From contig CAYYLW010000084.1 of assembly GCA_964472465.1 (NCBI GenBank), positions 1-11,555 of the forward strand: 11,555 bases of DNA. Reading direction: 5' to 3'. Under the pieces are notes generated by a model. The model was not told the DNA's origin. It ran no database searches and worked only from the letters and a program-made list of their open reading frames with translations. This DNA comes from JAAYCI01 sp964472465. GTDB taxonomy: Bacteria; Bacillota; Clostridia; Oscillospirales; Ruminococcaceae. Positions 5,638 through 11,555 of the stretch are shown here, piece by piece (the stretch's first letter is position 1; every line of letters starts with the position of its first letter). The translations under genes were made by a program, and so were the position numbers.

Positions 5638-5742
5638 TGTAAGGACGGGGCGCCGCAACCCCCCTTACACATGATTCCTCCTCACACCAATGAGATACCC
5701 CTTTTGAGAAACCCGCGCCTGCCCCGGCGCGGGCTTTTCATT
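5638..5742 (+). ncRNA. Predicted small RNA, copy 2, with an anti-ribosome-binding-site centre
   Basis: This is a paralogue of the predicted RNA at 2499-2600. The 5' hairpin is TGTAAGG (5638-5644) with CCTTACA (5663-5669), extended by GGGG/CCCC. The open centre carries CAT (5670-5672) and CCTCCTC (5677-5683), identical to copy 1. The closing hairpin CCCGCGCC-TGCCCC-GGCGCGGG (5712-5733) is followed by CTTTTCATTTG, a better terminator tail than in copy 1. Differences from copy 1 lie mainly in the 5' loop and bulge and in a two-base insertion beside the terminator stem, places where an RNA could tolerate them. The start, six bases after the -10, is the same in both copies. Function and targets are unknown; block of translation initiation by pairing is the hypothesis. 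Confidence 0.6.
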
Positions 5743-5785
5743 TGTTCTTAAAGGCACCCGTTTTGTGGTTGGCTGTTGTTTTTTG

Positions 5786-5822
5786 CCGTTGCTTTTTTAC
5801 AAAAAGCGGCGGTTTTGTTTTG
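5786..5822 (+). terminator. Second hairpin downstream of small-RNA copy 2
   Basis: CCGTTGCTTTTT pairs with AAAAAGCGGCGG (two G-U pairs, 12 bp) across a 3-base loop and is followed by TTTTGTTTT, a good rho-independent terminator. It corresponds to the palindrome at 2662-2689 after copy 1. Confidence 0.7.
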
Positions 5823-5842
5823 TTTACACCCAGCTTTGTGCA

Positions 5843-5871
5843 TTGCATTCCCCTGGGCCTTTTGCTATAAT
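5843..5871 (+). promoter_or_regulatory. Promoter of the deacetylase-bactofilin operon
   Basis: TTGCAT (5843-5848), a 17-base spacer and a perfect extended -10 TGC-TATAAT (-10 at 5866-5871) predict a start near 5878. That is at or beside the first in-frame ATG (5880), which argues for the downstream start at 5931. Confidence 0.75.
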
Positions 5872-5930
5872 AAGGAAGCATGAAAAGAAAAAGACAGGGT
5901 CCCGCGAAGGGCCAAAGGCCAGGGGCTGCC

Positions 5931-6887
5931 ATGAAGTTTGGGTCGGTACGGTTTTTTAAGCGTCTCATCATTGCTGGCTATATCCTGCTTATTTTGCTGC
6001 CATTGGCGGCGGCTGTTGCACTGGGTTTTCTGTATACCAAAGAAAAAAACCGTGCAGATGCGCTACAAAAAGCCACTTTGGCGGAGATATCCGCCCTGCT
6101 GCAACAAAACGGCGTGGGCGAAGACACACCGCTGGATTTGGCCGGCCTTGAGGATTTAAGCCCACAGGTGCCCAGCACGCCCAGCCTTTCGTACCAAACC
6201 CTTTATCCCCAGCTCTATGCCCAGCGGCCCTTGCTACAAACGGCGGAGGAGAACCTCTGTTACCTCACCTTTGACGACGGCCCCTCTGCCACCACCACCA
6301 GAATATTGGAGGTGCTGGCCGAAAAAAACATCAAAGCCACTTTTTTTGTAACGGGCAAAAACAGCGAGTTGCACGAGGATGCCCTGCGCGCCATTGCCGC
6401 TGCCGGGCACACCATTGGGGTGCACAGCTTTTCGCACGAATACAAAACCATCTATGCTTCCGTGGAAAATTACCTGGCCGATTTTGAGCTGATGTACAAC
6501 CGCATTCTAGAGGTAACGGGCCAAGCGCCCACGGTGTTCCGCTTTCCCGGCGGCAGCATCAACGCCTACAACCTGCAAACCTACACCCAAATTGTGGCCG
6601 AGATGACCCGGCGCGGCTTCGTGTTTTATGACTGGAACGCCGCGGGTGACGATGCGGTGAAGGGGGGTATCTCCCGCCAGCAGGTGGTGAACAATGTGAT
6701 GCAAAGCGCCTCTGGAAACAAAAGGCTCATCGTTCTGTTGCATGACCGCACCGAGAACGGTTCCACGGCCGAGGCCCTGCCCGGCATCATAGACGGGCTG
6801 GAAAAGAGGGGATTTTCCTTCGCCGCTTTGCAAAATGATGTGCAGCCCATAACCTATTATTATACAAACACTCCGTCCGACCAATAA
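5931..6887 (+). CDS. Membrane-anchored polysaccharide deacetylase (CE4/NodB family)
   Basis: The enzyme probably removes acetyl groups from N-acetylated sugars of peptidoglycan or another envelope polysaccharide, outside the membrane. The 318-residue product has a short basic N terminus, one membrane anchor at about 12-36, a linker, and a NodB domain from about 108. All five catalytic motifs are intact: TFDDGPS (113-119, metal and base aspartates D115/D116), H165-SFS-H169, RFPGG (204-208), DWN (234-236) and LLHD (269-272). The substrate cannot be read from the sequence. I chose the ATG at 5931, preceded by AGGGG, because the promoter start falls at about 5878; starting at 5880 would add 17 residues with almost no leader. 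The bactofilin gene follows after 22 bases in the same transcript. Confidence 0.93.
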   Translation: MKFGSVRFFKRLIIAGYILLILLPLAAAVALGFLYTKEKNRADALQKATLAEISALLQQNGVGEDTPLDLAGLEDLSPQVPSTPSLSYQTLYPQLYAQRPLLQTAEENLCYLTFDDGPSATTTRILEVLAEKNIKATFFVTGKNSELHEDALRAIAAAGHTIGVHSFSHEYKTIYASVENYLADFELMYNRILEVTGQAPTVFRFPGGSINAYNLQTYTQIVAEMTRRGFVFYDWNAAGDDAVKGGISRQQVVNNVMQSASGNKRLIVLLHDRTENGSTAEALPGIIDGLEKRGFSFAALQNDVQPITYYYTNTPSDQ

Positions 6888-6909
6888 ATTCTAATGAGGA
6901 GAGAGACAC

Positions 6910-7797
6910 ATGAGTGCGAAAGACAATTTTGCCCAGGCGATGAAGGAACTGCTGAACACCGGCGACACAGCCAGCGCCCCGGAAACCGAAGAAAGCCGGG
7001 CCCCCAGTTCTTTTTCATCCTTCAGCATGCCCGATTCCCGCCCCCCCAAAGCCCCCGCACCGGAAAAGCGGGAGTCTATTTTCGCGGGCGCTTCTTTACC
7101 TAGTGAAGAACCAGACGCTGCCAGCAGCCTGCTAAGCGCACTGGATGAGGTGGAAGAACCCGCCGCTGAAGTGGTGGAGGAAACTGTTGTGGTAGAGGAA
7201 ACCATAGAGAGCCCGGTTGCCGCCGCGGCCTACGAGGCCCCCGTGGCCGAAACCGCCCCGGCCCCCAGCTATGAGGCGCCCGCCGCCCCCAGCTACACTC
7301 CCTATGAAGAACCCCCTGTCTCTTCGCCCGCTTTTGGTGAAGTGACGGTTATTGCCGCCGGCACCACCATCGTGGGCGATTTGAACACCAGCGGCAGCCT
7401 TACCGTGAATGGCGACATCAAGGGCAACATCAAGGTGGCGCACAAGCTGGTGCTGAACGGTAAAATCATTGGCGATATCGAAGCCGAGGACGCTGAAATT
7501 ACCAGCAGCCTGGTACGCGGCAACGTGGCCGTACAGAAAAACTTCTGCATGGATGGCGGCACCACCGTGGTGGGCGATATTTCAGCCACCTGCGCCAAAA
7601 GCAACGGCAAAATCAAAGGCAACCTCACCGTGCTGGAGCGTGGCCACTTTGAAAACGCCGCCACCCTGGTAGGCAACTTGGTGGCAGGCACCGTCATCAT
7701 AGACGAAGGCGCCATGCTGAAGGGCGATATTGCCATCACCAACGCGCAAAATGAAAATATCGCTGTGGACGAGCCGGATTTCGACATCGAAATCTAA
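6910..7797 (+). CDS. Bactofilin (polymer-forming cytoskeletal protein) with long disordered N terminus
   Basis: Bactofilins self-assemble through a right-handed beta-helix into cytoskeletal filaments and often position cell-wall enzymes. Here the beta-helix domain spans about 145-278, seen as repeated short hydrophobic/Gly/Asp turns (GTTIVGDL at 151-158, LTVNGDIKGNI at 164-174, LVLNGKIIGDI at 180-190, GTVIIDEGAMLKGDI at 260-274). It is preceded by about 140 residues rich in Pro, Ala, Glu and Ser (with PSYEAPAAPSY at 119-129) and followed by an acidic tail ending DEPDFDIEI. At 295 residues it is longer than most bactofilins because of that N-terminal region. The ATG at 6910 has GAGGAG upstream. 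It is translated from the deacetylase transcript and is followed by a strong terminator. Confidence 0.92.
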   Translation: MSAKDNFAQAMKELLNTGDTASAPETEESRAPSSFSSFSMPDSRPPKAPAPEKRESIFAGASLPSEEPDAASSLLSALDEVEEPAAEVVEETVVVEETIESPVAAAAYEAPVAETAPAPSYEAPAAPSYTPYEEPPVSSPAFGEVTVIAAGTTIVGDLNTSGSLTVNGDIKGNIKVAHKLVLNGKIIGDIEAEDAEITSSLVRGNVAVQKNFCMDGGTTVVGDISATCAKSNGKIKGNLTVLERGHFENAATLVGNLVAGTVIIDEGAMLKGDIAITNAQNENIAVDEPDFDIEI

Positions 7798-7830
7798 GAC
7801 CACACCGCTTCCCTTTGGCTGTTCTTCCCA

Positions 7831-7861
7831 TGCCGCAAACACTAGTTTGCGGCATTTTTTT
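7831..7861 (+). terminator. Rho-independent terminator of the deacetylase-bactofilin operon
   Basis: TGCCGCAAAC-ACTA-GTTTGCGGCA (10-bp perfect stem, 4-base loop) followed by seven T, 33 bases after the bactofilin stop codon. Confidence 0.95.
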
Positions 7862-8012
7862 GCCGCATTCCCCACCATAGAAACCAAGCCTGCCCTCTTT
7901 CTATTCGGGTAGTTTACTTGTTTTAAGCGCATTTGCAACCTGGGTGCCAACATAGGATAGGCACCGCAAGATTTGCCAGATTCTTTCTGGATTTGTGCAA
8001 AAGGCGCTTCAT

Positions 8013-8041
8013 TTGACTTTTTCTGTGTTTTGCAGTACATT
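8013..8041 (+). promoter_or_regulatory. Promoter of the lipoprotein gene
   Basis: TTGACT (8013-8018), a 17-base spacer and TACATT (8036-8041) predict a start near 8048 and a leader of about 52 bases. The preceding stretch 7862-8012 contains only a small GGTGCC/GGCACC hairpin near 7940-7965. Confidence 0.6.
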
Positions 8042-8099
8042 CTGGGGGTAAGTGTTTCTTTTGGTATTTGTGTCCCAACCAAGCACACAAGGAAGGGGG

Positions 8100-9224
8100 A
8101 TGGTTTTGGCGCGTTATCATTTTTTGCGGGGCAGACGCCTAGCACTGCCGGCCGTTTTGTCATGTATGCTTTTGGCGGGCTGCCAAGCGGCGGCCATCTC
8201 CTCTAGCGTAGCTTCTTCGTCTACAATGTCTCCTTCCTCCTCTTCTAGCGTTACTGCCCCCGCCAGTTCCACGGTGGTTTCCGGCGTGCCACTTCCCGCG
8301 CAAGGCTCTTCCTCTGCACTGGTGGGTACTCCCCCCGCGGCAGAACCCGCCACCTTACAGCTATCGGATTTTTCTGCCTACCTGGCGGGTAGCCCGGTTT
8401 TGGGGCCTTTGGACGTGGCATTTCAGCGCTTTTCCTTCCGGTTGAATGCCCTGGGCCACAAGCTAGACCCCCTGGCCCTCACCACCCAGCGCGGCATTGG
8501 CCTTGGGGCAAGCGTACAGCAGCTTCTGCCCCTCTATGGCGGCCTGCCGGTGGATATCCGCTCGCCGTCTGCCGGCGGCAACTGGGTTTCGGCCCGCTAT
8601 GAGGATTTTGCCGGTTTTCTGGAGACAGGGGAGACCCCCGGCAACTATTACGCCGTATTTTTCCTCTATATGGTAGACGGCGCCCCGGTAGACCTGCCCA
8701 CCGCGCAGGCCGCCATTGCAGAAAACGCCGCCGGGCGCAAGCGCACCATACACCGTTATGAGCTCATTTTTCACATACAGGAGGCCTTGGTTTCCGACAT
8801 TCTCCTTTCCTTTAGCAACACCACACCGTTCGACCTGGGCAACCTGGCTGCCCCACAGCCCCTTTTGGATACCGACCCGCTCAAAGTACAGCTAAGCGGC
8901 CTGTTCACTTCGCCCGAAAGTTTCGGCCTGTACCTGGGGCTGCGCAACGGCTTCAACCAACCCTTAGTGGCGGTATGCACCGCCACCTTTGTGAGCGGAA
9001 AGGCCACACGGGACCCAGCGCTTCTCTACCAGCACATCCCGGCTTTTTCGTATGTGAATGCCCTGCTGGAAATACCAAATGATACCGCCCGTGCCGCCGA
9101 GGTGGAGAAAGTATACCTGGTTTCCTTCACCATAGAACTACGCACCGAGCAAGGCCGCACCGTTTACAACAGCGGCCCCCTCACGGCCAGTTTCAGCTAC
9201 CCGGAGGATATTCCCCCTGCCTAG
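8100..9224 (+). CDS. Ser-rich lipoprotein of unknown function
   Basis: This 374-residue protein has a type II signal peptide: basic residues at 5-13, a hydrophobic core at 14-25 and a lipobox LLAG-C with the acylated cysteine at C28. It should be anchored outside the cytoplasmic membrane. A Ser/Ala/Thr/Pro-rich linker covers about 29-85. The rest (about 86-374) is a soluble domain; I recognise no family or catalytic motif. Its final third alternates hydrophobic and polar residues and may be a beta-sandwich, which is only an impression. I use the ATG at 8100, directly after AAGGAAGGGG; the longer reading from 8052 lies over the predicted transcription start and puts 16 extra residues before the signal peptide. 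It is transcribed alone. Confidence 0.85.
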   Translation: MVLARYHFLRGRRLALPAVLSCMLLAGCQAAAISSSVASSSTMSPSSSSSVTAPASSTVVSGVPLPAQGSSSALVGTPPAAEPATLQLSDFSAYLAGSPVLGPLDVAFQRFSFRLNALGHKLDPLALTTQRGIGLGASVQQLLPLYGGLPVDIRSPSAGGNWVSARYEDFAGFLETGETPGNYYAVFFLYMVDGAPVDLPTAQAAIAENAAGRKRTIHRYELIFHIQEALVSDILLSFSNTTPFDLGNLAAPQPLLDTDPLKVQLSGLFTSPESFGLYLGLRNGFNQPLVAVCTATFVSGKATRDPALLYQHIPAFSYVNALLEIPNDTARAAEVEKVYLVSFTIELRTEQGRTVYNSGPLTASFSYPEDIPPA

Positions 9225-9333
9225 CCTGGCCGATGAATGAACTGCCTGGCAAAAGCCTTTTCTGGCGGCCACAGGGAAAAAATATAGCCCCAGGGTGCCG
9301 CCACACAGAAAGCGTATATCTTCCAAAAATCCA

Positions 9334-9366
9334 AGCCGCAAACCCTGTTTTGCGGCTATTTATTTG
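9334..9366 (+). terminator. Rho-independent terminator after the lipoprotein gene
   Basis: AGCCGCAAA and TTTGCGGCT form a 9-bp stem around a 6-base loop, followed by ATTTATTTG. The stem shares its core with the terminators at 5093 and 7831. Confidence 0.8.
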
Positions 9367-9455
9367 TCGTTATTCTTTTTATTTGGCCTTTTCGCTCACC
9401 ATTAACGCCCATTTTAAAGAACCATTTTTGTGACATGACAACTGCCTTGCAAACA

Positions 9456-9497
9456 AAAAGATAGAGCCATTCCAAATAACATGGCTCTGTCTTTTTT
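9456..9497. terminator. Bidirectional terminator between the lipoprotein gene and ilvE
   Basis: A 16-bp stem with one G-U pair (AAAAAGATAGAGCCAT with ATGGCTCTGTCTTTTT) surrounds a 10-base loop. T runs leave the stem on both strands, which suits two convergent genes. The minus-strand side lies about 45 bases after the ilvE stop codon. Confidence 0.85.
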
Positions 9498-9542
9498 CCT
9501 AAATTTTCCTAATTGGTTTTTCGCTTCTTTTGCCGGTATCGG

Positions 9543-10610
9543 CTAATCCACCGCCACAATCCAGCCCTTTTGGTCGGCCATTTTGCCATACTGGATACCG
9601 GTGAGGGTATCGTACAAACGGCCGGTGATGGGCCCGATATGCCCGTCGCCAATCTGCACATCTTGGTCTTTATAGCGAATTTCTTTCACCGGGCTTACCA
9701 CCGCCGCGGTGCCTGTGCCAAACACCTCTTTTAATTTCCCGGCATGGGCGGCGGCAATCAAGTCATCAATGGCCAACTTTTCTTCCCGCACGCGGTAGCC
9801 CCAGTCTTTCAAAAGTTCTATGCAGCTCATCCGGGTGATGCCGGGCAGCACGGTACCATCGGTGGGGGCCGTCCAAATTTCATCGTTCAGCACAAAGAAC
9901 ACGTTCATGCTGCCCACTTCTTCCACATAGCGGCGCTCCACGCCATCCAGCCACAGCACCTGGCTAAAGCCCAGTTCGTGCGCTTTCATCTGCCCGGCCA
10001 GGCTGGCGGCGTAGTTGCCGCCGCATTTGATATACCCGGTGCCGCCGGGGGCGCTGCGGGTAAGGCTATCCTCCACAAAAATCTTCACGGGGTCCAGCCC
10101 TTCGGCGTAGTACGGCCCGCTTGGCGCGCAGATGATGAAGAAAATATACTGGTCGCTGGGTTTCACGCCCAGCACAGGCTCTGTGGCAATGGTGCAGGGG
10201 CGAATGTACAGGCTGGTGTTTTCGCTGTGGGGCACCCAGTCGGCATCCAAAGCCACCAGGGCCTTCACGGCCTGCACAAAATCTTCTTCGGGTATTTCGG
10301 GGATGCACAGGCGCTCATGGGTACTTATCATTCTCTGTGCGTTTTTTTCAGGGCGAAACAGCTGTACCTTACCATCGGCGCGGCGGTAGGCTTTCATGCC
10401 TTCAAAGCACTCCTGCGCGTAGTGGAACACCTGGCAGGCGGGGTCCATAGGGAAGGGGGCATAGGGCACAATTTGCGCGTCGTGCCAGCCCTGGCCCTTG
10501 TCGTATTGCATCATAAACATATGGTCTGTAAACACGCGGCCAAAGCCCAACTTGCCTTCGTCCAGCGGTTTCTCTTTCAGCTTATCCGCCTTTTTTATGG
10601 TGATTTCCAT
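9543..10610 (-). CDS. ilvE: Branched-chain amino acid aminotransferase
   Basis: The PLP enzyme moves the amino group between glutamate and the keto acids of leucine, isoleucine and valine, the last step of their synthesis and the first of their breakdown. The 355-residue protein is a full-length member of the longer fold-type IV (eukaryote-like, BCAT) group. Visible landmarks are FHYAQECFEGMKAYR (62-76), the PLP-binding lysine K195 in the GYIKCGGNYAAS segment (192-203), the EEVGSMNVFF stretch (230-239) and the cofactor-phosphate loop GTGTAAVVSP (298-307). The ATG at 10610 has GGAGGGG 8 bases upstream and a good promoter beyond. No other branched-chain biosynthesis gene is adjacent and no T-box precedes it, so it appears to be a separate transcription unit. 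Confidence 0.97.
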   Translation of the reverse strand: MEITIKKADKLKEKPLDEGKLGFGRVFTDHMFMMQYDKGQGWHDAQIVPYAPFPMDPACQVFHYAQECFEGMKAYRRADGKVQLFRPEKNAQRMISTHERLCIPEIPEEDFVQAVKALVALDADWVPHSENTSLYIRPCTIATEPVLGVKPSDQYIFFIICAPSGPYYAEGLDPVKIFVEDSLTRSAPGGTGYIKCGGNYAASLAGQMKAHELGFSQVLWLDGVERRYVEEVGSMNVFFVLNDEIWTAPTDGTVLPGITRMSCIELLKDWGYRVREEKLAIDDLIAAAHAGKLKEVFGTGTAAVVSPVKEIRYKDQDVQIGDGHIGPITGRLYDTLTGIQYGKMADQKGWIVAVD

Positions 10611-10649
10611 TTATTTTCCCCTCCAGCTTTTTTTCGGTCATTACCCTTT

Positions 10650-10678
10650 ATTTTATCCCTATTAAGGCCGTATTGCAA
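10650..10678 (-). promoter_or_regulatory. Promoter of ilvE
   Basis: On the minus strand TTGCAA (10678-10673), a 17-base spacer and TAAAAT (10655-10650) predict a start near 10643 and a leader of about 33 bases. Confidence 0.7.
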
Positions 10679-10684
10679 GCCCTG

Positions 10685-10700
10685 GCGGGTTTCTACCCGC
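10685..10700. other. Short inverted repeat in the ilvE/LytTR divergent region
   Basis: GCGGGT-TTCT-ACCCGC lies seven bases upstream of the ilvE -35 and between the two divergent promoters. There is no T run, so a regulator-binding site is more likely than a terminator. Its regulator is unknown. Confidence 0.35.
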
Positions 10701-10736
10701 TTACCGCCCTGCAAAGACCGAATACCCGTGCTTGGC

Positions 10737-10766
10737 TTGCCCTGTTGCCTAAAAGGCTTTTATAAT
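10737..10766 (+). promoter_or_regulatory. Promoter of the LytTR-DUF3021 operon
   Basis: TTGCCC (10737-10742), an 18-base spacer and a perfect -10 TATAAT (10761-10766) predict a start near 10773. This leaves an unusually long leader of about 125 bases before the gene, in which I find no known riboswitch. Confidence 0.55.
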
Positions 10767-10897
10767 GGAAACATACCAAGGGAAAGTGCGAAGCCCGGCG
10801 CCAAGGAAGCACCCTGGCCCAAGGCAGCTTTTGTAGCGGCACAGTATAAATACGATGGTACAAATTTATATCCACAACAGGAAAGGGGGAATTGTGT

Positions 10898-11338
10898 TTG
10901 CAACTTAGCATTCAAATAGATAAAAAATACGAGGAAATTCTGGTGCAAATACTGGCGGGCGAGATGAACCAGGAGGTGGGGGAGATTGTGCAGCGGCTAG
11001 AAAACGCCCCTGCCAAAACCCTGGCGGGCTACCGGGAAGGCCAGGTGCAGCTGTTAAGCCCAGAGGATATTGTGCGCGTATACACAGAAAGCGAGCGCCT
11101 GTATGCCAAAACAAGCGCCGGGGTTTTTGGGTTAAAATTGCGGCTATATGAAGCCGAGCAGCGTTTGGATGCCGCCCATTTTGTGCGCATTTCCCAAAGT
11201 GAACTGGTGAACCTGGGGCAGATTGCCAGCCTGGATTTAAGCCTTTCCGGCACCATTCAAATGCGGCTTAAAAACGGGGACATCTGTTTTGTCTCCCGGC
11301 GGCAGGTGCCGTCTATTCGCAAAAAACTAGGCCTTTGA
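10898..11338 (+). CDS. Stand-alone LytTR DNA-binding regulator
   Basis: This 146-residue protein has a LytTR DNA-binding domain in its C-terminal part (about 47-146), including the FVRISQSELVNLGQI stretch at 95-109, a charged strand with GDICFVSRRQVP at 127-138, and the closing KKLGL. The N-terminal ~45 residues replace the response-regulator receiver domain of AgrA/LytR-type proteins; there is no phosphoacceptor domain. I prefer the TTG at 10898, whose spacing from GGGGG (8 bases) is normal; the TTG at 10892 would leave only two bases. The DUF3021 membrane gene follows after 64 bases. Such LytTR/membrane-protein pairs are known regulatory systems in which the membrane protein restrains the regulator, often with control of their own operon; applying that here is inference. 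Confidence 0.9.
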   Translation: MQLSIQIDKKYEEILVQILAGEMNQEVGEIVQRLENAPAKTLAGYREGQVQLLSPEDIVRVYTESERLYAKTSAGVFGLKLRLYEAEQRLDAAHFVRISQSELVNLGQIASLDLSLSGTIQMRLKNGDICFVSRRQVPSIRKKLGL

Positions 11339-11402
11339 ACCGCTTTGTAAAAAAACAAAATAAATAAGGAATAAATCGAAAATAATAAAGGAGAATTTAC
11401 CA

Positions 11403-11555
11403 ATGAAGAAAACAATTCTTTTGCGCTGTCTTCTGGGCTTTCCTCTCGGGGTGTTTATAGCGAATGGCCTTTCTCTTATTATCTCGGCTGTTTCTGGCAA
11501 CTTTTTACCCACTTCGCCTTCTCTTGTAGCTTCCATGGGGGGGGCCTTGCCCGCA
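11403..11555 (+). CDS. DUF3021 family membrane protein (partial, 5' end)
   Basis: The first 51 residues are present and the gene leaves the window at the right edge. MKKTILLRCLLGFPLGVFIA and the following hydrophobic stretch (about 6-30) match the typical N-terminal membrane segment of DUF3021 proteins, four-helix membrane proteins encoded beside LytTR regulators. The start has AAAGGAG 9 bases upstream. The pairing with the LytTR gene is the main support for the family name, since only one membrane segment is visible. It probably controls or senses for the regulator. Confidence 0.8.
   Translation, partial: MKKTILLRCLLGFPLGVFIANGLSLIISAVSGNFLPTSPSLVASMGGALPA

Noticed and set aside
9233..9433. 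66-codon ORF after the lipoprotein gene
   Set aside because: It runs through a rho-independent terminator and has no domain or convincing ribosome-binding site.
9744..10919. 391-codon plus-strand ORF opposite ilvE
   Set aside because: Shadow of ilvE; low-complexity composition, and it crosses the divergent promoter region.

Overview
The window looks like chromosomal DNA from a gut-type, GC-rich member of the Clostridia, probably in the Oscillospiraceae/Ruminococcaceae. This is inferred from gene content: a NuoE-like [2Fe-2S] subunit with a histidine-kinase-like ATPase, as in clostridial [FeFe]-hydrogenase operons; a T-box leader on thrS; DUF975, DUF6809 and DUF3021 proteins; and a Ser-rich lipoprotein. 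No mobile element, CRISPR array, tRNA or rRNA was seen.

Layout. 1-1320: a minus-strand operon (NuoE-like subunit, ATPase, then the first codons of a gene leaving the window) behind a good sigma-A-type promoter with a perfect inverted repeat just downstream of the predicted start of transcription. 1537-2398: a DUF975 membrane protein with its own terminator. 2447-2689: first copy of a short cassette predicted to encode a ~100-nt small RNA. 2698-4964: promoter, threonine T-box leader and thrS. 4985-5436: palindromes and a convergent DUF6809 gene. 5586-5822: second copy of the small-RNA cassette. 5843-7861: a CE4 polysaccharide deacetylase and a bactofilin in one operon. 8013-9357: an unrecognised Ser-rich lipoprotein. 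9456-10678: ilvE on the minus strand. 10737-11555: a stand-alone LytTR regulator followed by the start of a DUF3021 membrane protein.

The most unusual object is the duplicated cassette at about 2447-2600 and 5586-5742. Both copies have the same arrangement: a conserved promoter with a shared upstream box at fixed spacing, a 5' hairpin, an identical ~49-nt central stretch, and a GC-rich terminator-like hairpin. The central stretch is the exact complement of a Shine-Dalgarno sequence plus AUG at natural spacing, so the predicted RNA looks built to pair with ribosome-binding sites. Its plan resembles the streptococcal csRNAs, but no relationship is shown. A second hairpin follows each copy. The opposite strand encodes a 15-residue ORF conserved in both copies, a competing reading that should be tested.

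Functional themes: fermentative electron transfer (1-1202), threonine-controlled tRNA charging (thrS), cell-envelope construction (deacetylase plus bactofilin), branched-chain amino acid metabolism (ilvE), and a membrane-protein/LytTR regulatory pair at the right edge.
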